A DNA stretch of 64,000 nt from Strobilurus pachycystidiatus. Taxonomy: Eukaryota > Basidiomycota > Agaricomycetes > Agaricales > Physalacriaceae. Where the stretch lies: positions 1,674,001-1,738,000 of the forward strand of contig JAHLMK010000002.1 of NCBI GenBank assembly GCA_019915135.1, given 5' to 3'. Of the stretch, positions 57,707-64,000 are shown one piece after another. The notes below the pieces were generated by a model. The model was not told the origin of the DNA, searched no databases, and was given only the letters and a program-made list of their open reading frames with translations. Positions within the stretch are counted from its first letter, which is position 1; each line of letters opens with the position of its first letter. The position numbers and the translations under genes are program-made.

Positions 57707-60700
57707 TTACGCAAAAGACTCATTCTTCCTCTTTCGGCTATCCTTTTTCATCCCGTTCTTGTGGAACTTCCGCTTAGCTGCTGCTGCAGGATCTGTAGCG
57801 ACCTGTAAAGCACGCATCGTTCTCCGTTCCCTTCTCACTCCAATGACCCCTTGCCGAATCTGATTATAGACTGTCGAAAATGTGGTGGCACCAACTTTCG
57901 ACTGCACAAGATCCTGGAGCTCGGTTGAAACAGTCTTGAGTTCCTCTGAAGCAAAATCAATGGAAGCCAAGGGGATCAATCACGAAGCATTTACCCATCT
58001 GAGCATCTCGAATTGTGTCATCCTCAATGAGACGATATAACGGCGAAAGAATGTGAACCAAATATTGTTCAACTCGGGCAGCATCCATGTACGTCGTCAT
58101 TGCTGCAAACCATCGTAAAATCGCCAGTGGTTGGTTTCCCCAGTTGGACTACAGCAGTTATCAGACATGAGTTTGGGGAAACGATGTTATAACTTACCTC
58201 TCGGCGTCGATTGCGGCGTGCGATATGGGCTGATCGAATTTGATACGACAATTTGGAGAACAACCAAGAGAGCGGATTTTGTGGCGCGGACGAGATATCT
58301 TCGTCGTCAACGTCTTCGTCACCCGAATCGTCCTCGCCCTCGAGTGCCGCGGCAGTATCGTTGGACGACATGTCACAAAAACTTTTGCCCAGGTAGAAAA
58401 GATTCTTGACAATCTGGAGACTCAAGGCCTCGTCGAGTTGAGGACTCTTAAGCTGCAAAGCCAGTTTCTTCGTGACGTCCAACATGCCCAGCTTCGTCAA
58501 AGGGTAAAGGGATGAGGAAGAATCTGACGGGTCTGCGACCGGAGAGACAGAATACAACAAGCCCAGCAGTCGACTCGCAGCTGTCCGGACCCAAGGATGC
58601 GGAAATAATAGGAGGATTGATATACAGCGCCAGTCAGTCGTCTCTGGACTCGTTGTGGAATCAGGAGAGACCTTGAGGATCTTCGTTAAGAGAAGGAGGG
58701 AGTGGTAAGGAGTTTGCCAGTCCAGGTCTACGTTCATCGAGTCTTCATCTCCCTCTGCTATCTCGAGTTGGTGCGCTGAGACGTGCAGCAACCCGTTGAC
58801 GTCCTTGAGGATGGACGGAATGTGGTCGAGACTTCTCTCGCCTAATGCCTCGAGGAATATGCCGGAGATTTGGGACGATATCTGGGAAAGACGGGGTCTT
58901 TCCTGTTGAGATGCCCACGAGTGAACATGAGCCAAGATCGTCCTTCGGTTGTCTTCATCGAGTCGCACAAAGAGTGACTTGATGAGCTGCGAGGCAGTCT
59001 CCACGCACTTCGCCGAGTCGTCGTTCGCCACCACCATGACCAGCGCAACGAAAAGAAGGTTGGCGTATTCCTGTATGAGGTTTGACTGGAACTTCGTGAT
59101 GATAGCACCGAGGAGTTCCATGACTGACTTCCTTCCGCTCTCGTGGACGTATGACAGGTTCTTCGCCAAAAATGTCATCTGAGTCTTTAGGCGACCTTTG
59201 CCCTGCGGATAGTCGAGCAAGAACTGGAGAAGTAGTCCTCGACAGAGCTCTTGGACCGGGGCTGATTGACTGGTGACCATGACTTCAGACACTCTTTCCA
59301 TCAAGTCGTATATCTCTGGTACGATGAATTTCCGGGAGACGATAGCTCGAAGGACGGTGAAGACGGTTGCTTGTCGTGCGGGTTCCTCCAGATCCGGAGA
59401 TATGAGTTCCAAAAGAAAGGCGAGGTCCTTCTCTTTAACATCCACGGCCGGACCATCCCGCAACACGACAGCCAACGTCTTCAGAGCCACCTGTATGAGC
59501 TCTGATTCGGCGCTTCCCGCCGATTTGATGATGTCTAGAATTTGGCGAACGAGCACAGGGAGAGACTTGCCCCAGGATCTCAGCGGACATCGAATGAGAG
59601 CCGAGACACACTTCAAGCTCATACTCAGGACCGGGCTATTGTTCGAGTAGAGCGAGTTGCCGACAGCGACCAACATGGCCTCCAACCGTGATATGATGCC
59701 CGCCTCGCGAAAGTCAAACCGGTTACGTCGTAGGGCAGTCTGGAAAAGGTCCAAGCCCAGAACAATGAACCTTTGCGTAGCGACCCTTCGTGAGACTTGA
59801 CAATTGACATGGCATGGCATTGAAACTCACCGATAGGAATTATTCGCGTATGAATCGTTAGCAGACTTCACGTCACGCTTGATCTGAACAATTGCGTCGT
59901 CCTTCTTACCCTTCAGTTTTCGACGTGTCGGTGCTTCTGTCAAGAAATGCGAGTTCTGGTTGATCAAGGTGTGGCAGACGGAAAGCAGCTGTTCAGAGTT
60001 GAGGTGTGTATTGAGATTGAGACCCAAAGCGATACGCTTCAGTGACTCGTCGACGAGGCCCAAGACCTTGGAGGTGGCAGTTTCGTGCATGATGGAGCGC
60101 AAGGGTGCCAGGAGGCCACTGAGGTACGGCGAGGTGATGTGCTTCGCCATTATCTGGAAGGAATCGAATCCCTTCGACGACGATCCACGGACCTCTCGCA
60201 TCTTGGTCTTGAAATCTTCAGACTGCACGGACTTCCCCGATTCGCCGAAAACGACCTCGGCTGAGATGTGTGCAACATCACCAACACAATCGTCCAGAGT
60301 GTGGAAGGTTGCAACGTGGTCAGGCGAGGTGACATGCGTCAAGATGGACTGTGTCGTGTATGCCAGAATGTGGAGATGTGGCCCCCTCAAGAGAGCAGCT
60401 CGAAGTTCTCGAATCATCAAGGGGAGGTATGTCGGCCCTAATTTGATTGCAATCTGCACCAAAGTCTCTCGTGTAAGATCCCTCGTTTCCTGTGACTTGC
60501 TACGGAGAACCTGGCTCGTTACCGTGAGCAACCGTGTAATCTGGGGCTCTCGCGTCGTCGGAGGCAGGTGAAGGGCGACAGTAATGATGCCAAGGGCGAC
60601 AGGAATGCGAGTGGTGTCTTCAGTTGTAGCGTCCCTAGACTCGATGTACTTGAGCAGCTCTGGTAGCAGACGATTGTTGACAGCGCTCGACACACGAGAG

Positions 60701-63700
60701 TCGACAGTTGGACGCGGTACAACAACATCCATCTCGACGTCGTCCTCGGGGACATCTTGCTGGACAATTTCAGCATCCATAGAGAAGTGAAAATTATCCA
60801 ATAGCGCCACGAGGACCCGGACGTAGATTTTCTCAGCATCATCTTTGGCCTTCGAAAGTCGCATATACTTCTGTACGAGGGCATAGTAAGCACCCCAAGC
60901 AAGATGCTTCGACAATCTACCAGTCGCAGTGATCGCGTCGTTGACAAGATGGTGGTTGGTAGACGTTGTCGCAACGACGTAGTTGCTAACCAAAGGAATG
61001 ATGATGTCCGCCAATGTACCACTCCGAAGTGGATGCGCGTCACACGTATCTGCTAGGCGACGAAGAGCGCGAGAACGCCTATGCACCTGGACGTGTTGAA
61101 TGTTGTTGAAGAAATTGACTTCCTCATCTCCATCGCCCAATAGAACACGCATATCCTGCACAGCGCTGAGCTTGTCGCACTTCTGAACAGAGTACGCCAG
61201 CACGCCCAAAAGTTCGGAACGAACAAGCTCATTCTTCGTGCGTAGTCCGTTCTTCATCCCCACGAATAGTATCTTGGTGAAAATGGCCTCGCTCTCTGGA
61301 GTCGGCGTTGATGCGACTAGGTCCACGAAAAGACGCAAAACGGACGCCGAGCTTGTACGAATCGCCAGTTCTTCAGGATCATGGATGCTGTAAAGTGTTT
61401 GGTGGATGACAAGCGACCAGTTGGGTAGAGACAGCGATGGCGCATGTTCCTCTGTTAAGGCGATGAAGCCTCTCAAACGTCGATCAAAGTCTGGCTCGTC
61501 CACCCTCTTTTGAGAGTAGGCATTGAGATCCTCCAACAGAACATCAAGTCCCTGCAAACTCGAGTTGACCGATGCGATGCTACGGAACGCTTCAACGAGC
61601 CCTAGCCGTGCATTCCTCAATCGAAGCGTCTGAAAAAGCTGCGATAGAGTTGCATGAAGTCTGAGGAAGTCGTCTGAGGTTGGGTCCGAGAGTTCGGGGA
61701 TGAGGGGGAGGAGATGAGCGATGATCTTGAGCAAGTCGGCTTTGACTTTCTCCGAGACGATCTTGTGGGATTTACGGAGGAGTGGCGAGAAGAGTTTGAA
61801 GAGCGTTTTGGCCTCATCGCTATTGGTCGAGTGGTGTGCGATTTGGGATAGGACATGGATCTGGCGCTGCGCCAAGCCATCTTCGGTGCCTTTCATTCGC
61901 TCCGCCATCACAGAGAGGTTGCTTAGCAGACGCCCAATATTGGGTTTGACCACTGTTTCCAGGACAGCAGATTCTGAATCCGCAAGTGATAGAAGTCTCT
62001 CGACAATGTCAAAGATCTTGAAGATGACGGCTGGTTTAACGTTGGTAGCAACTAGGCAGTCGAAGATCTTGCCTATGAGACGCGCATCAAACTGCACCAG
62101 GTACAGAGCGTGAACAGCAGAATTACTCCACACTGCGAAGAGCTCCAGAAGAGCGGAAGGAGACTGAGTGTTCTCGGCATCGAGGGAGGGTATACGCGGT
62201 GAGATGAAACTCTCGAAAGAGAGCTTGACGTAGGGCCCGAACTCGAACTCGACAGGTATGCGGAAGAACTCTGCGAGTCGTTTGATACCAAGTTGACGGA
62301 CAACACGTATCGACTTGGTGCCGTGTCCATGGCTGTGCGTGGCGACCTGGTCCTCGCCTTCGTCTTCCTCCTGCACCTCCTCAGCTTCGACTTCAGATCC
62401 CAGTCGCGCTTGTGCCCCACCCGTGAGCTCAATGAGCTTGCCTAGAAGGGCTGGCCAATAGGACAAAAGTCTCGAGCCAAGATTCTTCAAGACATCCTCC
62501 AACAGCGTTAAGAACCCGGTCCTCCGTTTATCTGTCTCCGTGGAAGGTTGATCACTACCGGCGTTGAGCGGCTTGAGCATCAACTGGACGAGAATTCCCA
62601 AGTCGCCTTCGCTACACCCTCCAAGAATCCCAAGAATAGTCGTTCGCCGCTCGTTGCCGCGACGCGACTTGCCCTTACGCTCGAGCATGATGCCATAAAG
62701 CAGCCTAACAGCAACCTTCGTGACCTCGGTGTCAGCAGACGTCAAGTCCAATGACGTGAGTTCGTCGCGCCACCGCGTGTCATCGAGGAGCGCACGCAAC
62801 TTGTCTTGCCATTGGACTAGAGTCGGTTGTTTATATGCAAGGATGCAAGCCAACGACGCCGTCTGGAGAGCGCGATCTGGATGAGCAGCGAAATCAAAGT
62901 AGACGTTTTGGAGCTTGTCGGTGGAGTGGAGGGCTTTCGGGTTGGAGAACTTGGAGAAAAGGTTGAGGTAGGCGACGAGGTGTTGTCGCTTTTGCGTCAA
63001 TGTCGGTACCGACGAGAGGAAGAAGGGAACAAGTTCCCTGTTGTGCTTCTCAGCCAATGCAGGGGAAAGCCCGAGAACGTTGAGTAACTCGAGGACATAG
63101 GTTCTGCCATCGAAGCGTGTGTTCATACGTTTGCCCTGTGATTTCCCTGAATAAGAAGCTGCGTCGGAAGACGGAAGATTGTGCTGCTCACCGTTGAGCT
63201 GTGGGTGTTCTGACCGTCCTCGTTTTGCCAGAATTGAAGAACGGTCCGTAGTTTGTAATGCGATGGATCACGCCACGTGCGCTCATCTTCCCTATCCTCG
63301 TCTTCTCTCGAAGAGTGAAGATCATCATCCGAATCACCAGTGCGGATTAGCTGCGTCCCTTGCAGCTCCTCCCACACGAGAGACCAAACGCGTTCACCCC
63401 AACCCATCTGGATGATCTCAATTATGGTATTTGCCGCCGGTTTCCATAGTGGCTTCAGATTGACTTTCAGCTGTGCAAGGAGCCAGCGCGAGGCAAGCTC
63501 TGCCGCTACATCGGTTGGAATGCTCTCCTGGATGGTGTCAGTCACAGAGACTTCGAATCAAGAAAATGGTAAATCTCACCTCGGTTATTCGACTTGTCCT
63601 GAGCACGCGTTCTCGAAGACCTTGTACATCAAGCATGACTTCCTCGCCAGTAAGACACCTTTGAACAACGGCGGGAGCATCCGGACAAGCAGCAAGTATG

Positions 63701-64000
63701 CGCAGGGCGCTAAGTCGAAGTTCAGTCTGGTGTGAAAGTAGGCATCCCCGGAGATGGGGATATACATCCTCGAAGGGCTGAGCAGACCTTAAGAAAAGAT
63801 TAACAGGGCAAATCTTGGAGATGACTAGAGGGTGGCGTACCCGTTCAGAGCTGCTTCTCTGAGGCTCACTAGTGCCGTTAAGACAATTGAGGAGCTTGCC
63901 CAATGATCGATGATACTAGTGGTCCACGAAGACAAGTCGACCTGGCTGGACCATTCGACTTGCGGTCTCTGTGATAGGTAGGTAAGGAATAACCCTAGAG
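57707..64000 (-). CDS. UTP20: UTP20, small-subunit processome HEAT-repeat protein (5' end off window)
   Basis: A component of the U3 snoRNP/90S pre-ribosome needed for 18S rRNA processing. About 1,950 residues of a protein usually near 2,500 are visible. The DRIM region is clear: VLELLNVLGLSPALAEKHNR, YLNLFSKFSNPKALHSTDKL, and VAVRLLYGIMLERKGKSRRG. HEAT-like helices follow throughout, then the family C-terminus, ELQDLVQSKVGATTFSTVYN and a lysine-rich tail ending KRKNESFA. An acidic EVEAEEVQEEDEGEDQ insert lies near 62360. Introns include one at about 59776-59831 whose removal joins NNSYR to VATQRFIVLGLDLFQ. The first exons lie right of the window. DIM1, also in this window, acts in the same 18S pathway; the two are 43 kb apart, so no linkage is implied. 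Confidence 0.94.

Overview
This window reads as nuclear DNA of a basidiomycete fungus, most likely an Agaricomycete (mushroom or wood-decay lineage). The genes are broken by many short introns (about 45-60 bases, GT..AG with a few GC..AG), lie close together on both strands, and encode typical fungal proteins: a Cyr1-type adenylate cyclase with leucine-rich repeats, a Cdc24 RhoGEF, UTP20, a mushroom-type peptidyl-Lys metalloendopeptidase and a secreted subtilase. No operons, CRISPR arrays or prokaryotic signals were seen. Exon joins were worked out by hand from splice sites and reading frame, so most coordinates are gene outer limits with introns inside.

Left part (1-40.8 kb, mostly housekeeping and signalling): the 3' end of an unknown gene; a DEAH-box RNA helicase (minus) sharing an upstream region with adenylate cyclase (plus); a four-pass membrane protein with an apparent 1-base frameshift; an M35 metalloendopeptidase, also frameshifted; the 18S rRNA dimethylase DIM1; a seven-pass membrane protein; a phytanoyl-CoA dioxygenase-like enzyme; Cdc24; a Rap1-like telomere protein with a BRCT domain and three Myb-like modules; a GRAM-VASt sterol-transfer (Lam/Aster) protein; a GH63 glycosidase; a RhoGAP; and a mitochondrial carrier. 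Adenylate cyclase, Cdc24 and the RhoGAP together cover cAMP and Rho-GTPase control of polarity, but nothing in the DNA shows that they are co-regulated.

Middle-right part (40.8-57.7 kb, accessory in character): a gene-poor stretch, two single-pass membrane proteins with extracellular domains on either side of a secreted subtilisin-like protease, a disordered protein with a duplicated 38-residue tail motif, the decayed remains of a GDSG-motif trypsin-like protein gene, and a secreted alpha/beta hydrolase with a possible GPI tail. This is a secretome-like neighbourhood with signs of gene decay.

Right end (57.7-64 kb): most of UTP20, the large HEAT-repeat protein of the small-subunit processome, on the minus strand and running off the window.

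The most notable items are the Rap1-like protein, the 10- and 13-base microexons that restore catalytic or cofactor motifs, three GC-AG introns, two single-base frameshifts in conserved genes, the GDSG pseudogene, and an exact 82-base tandem duplication.
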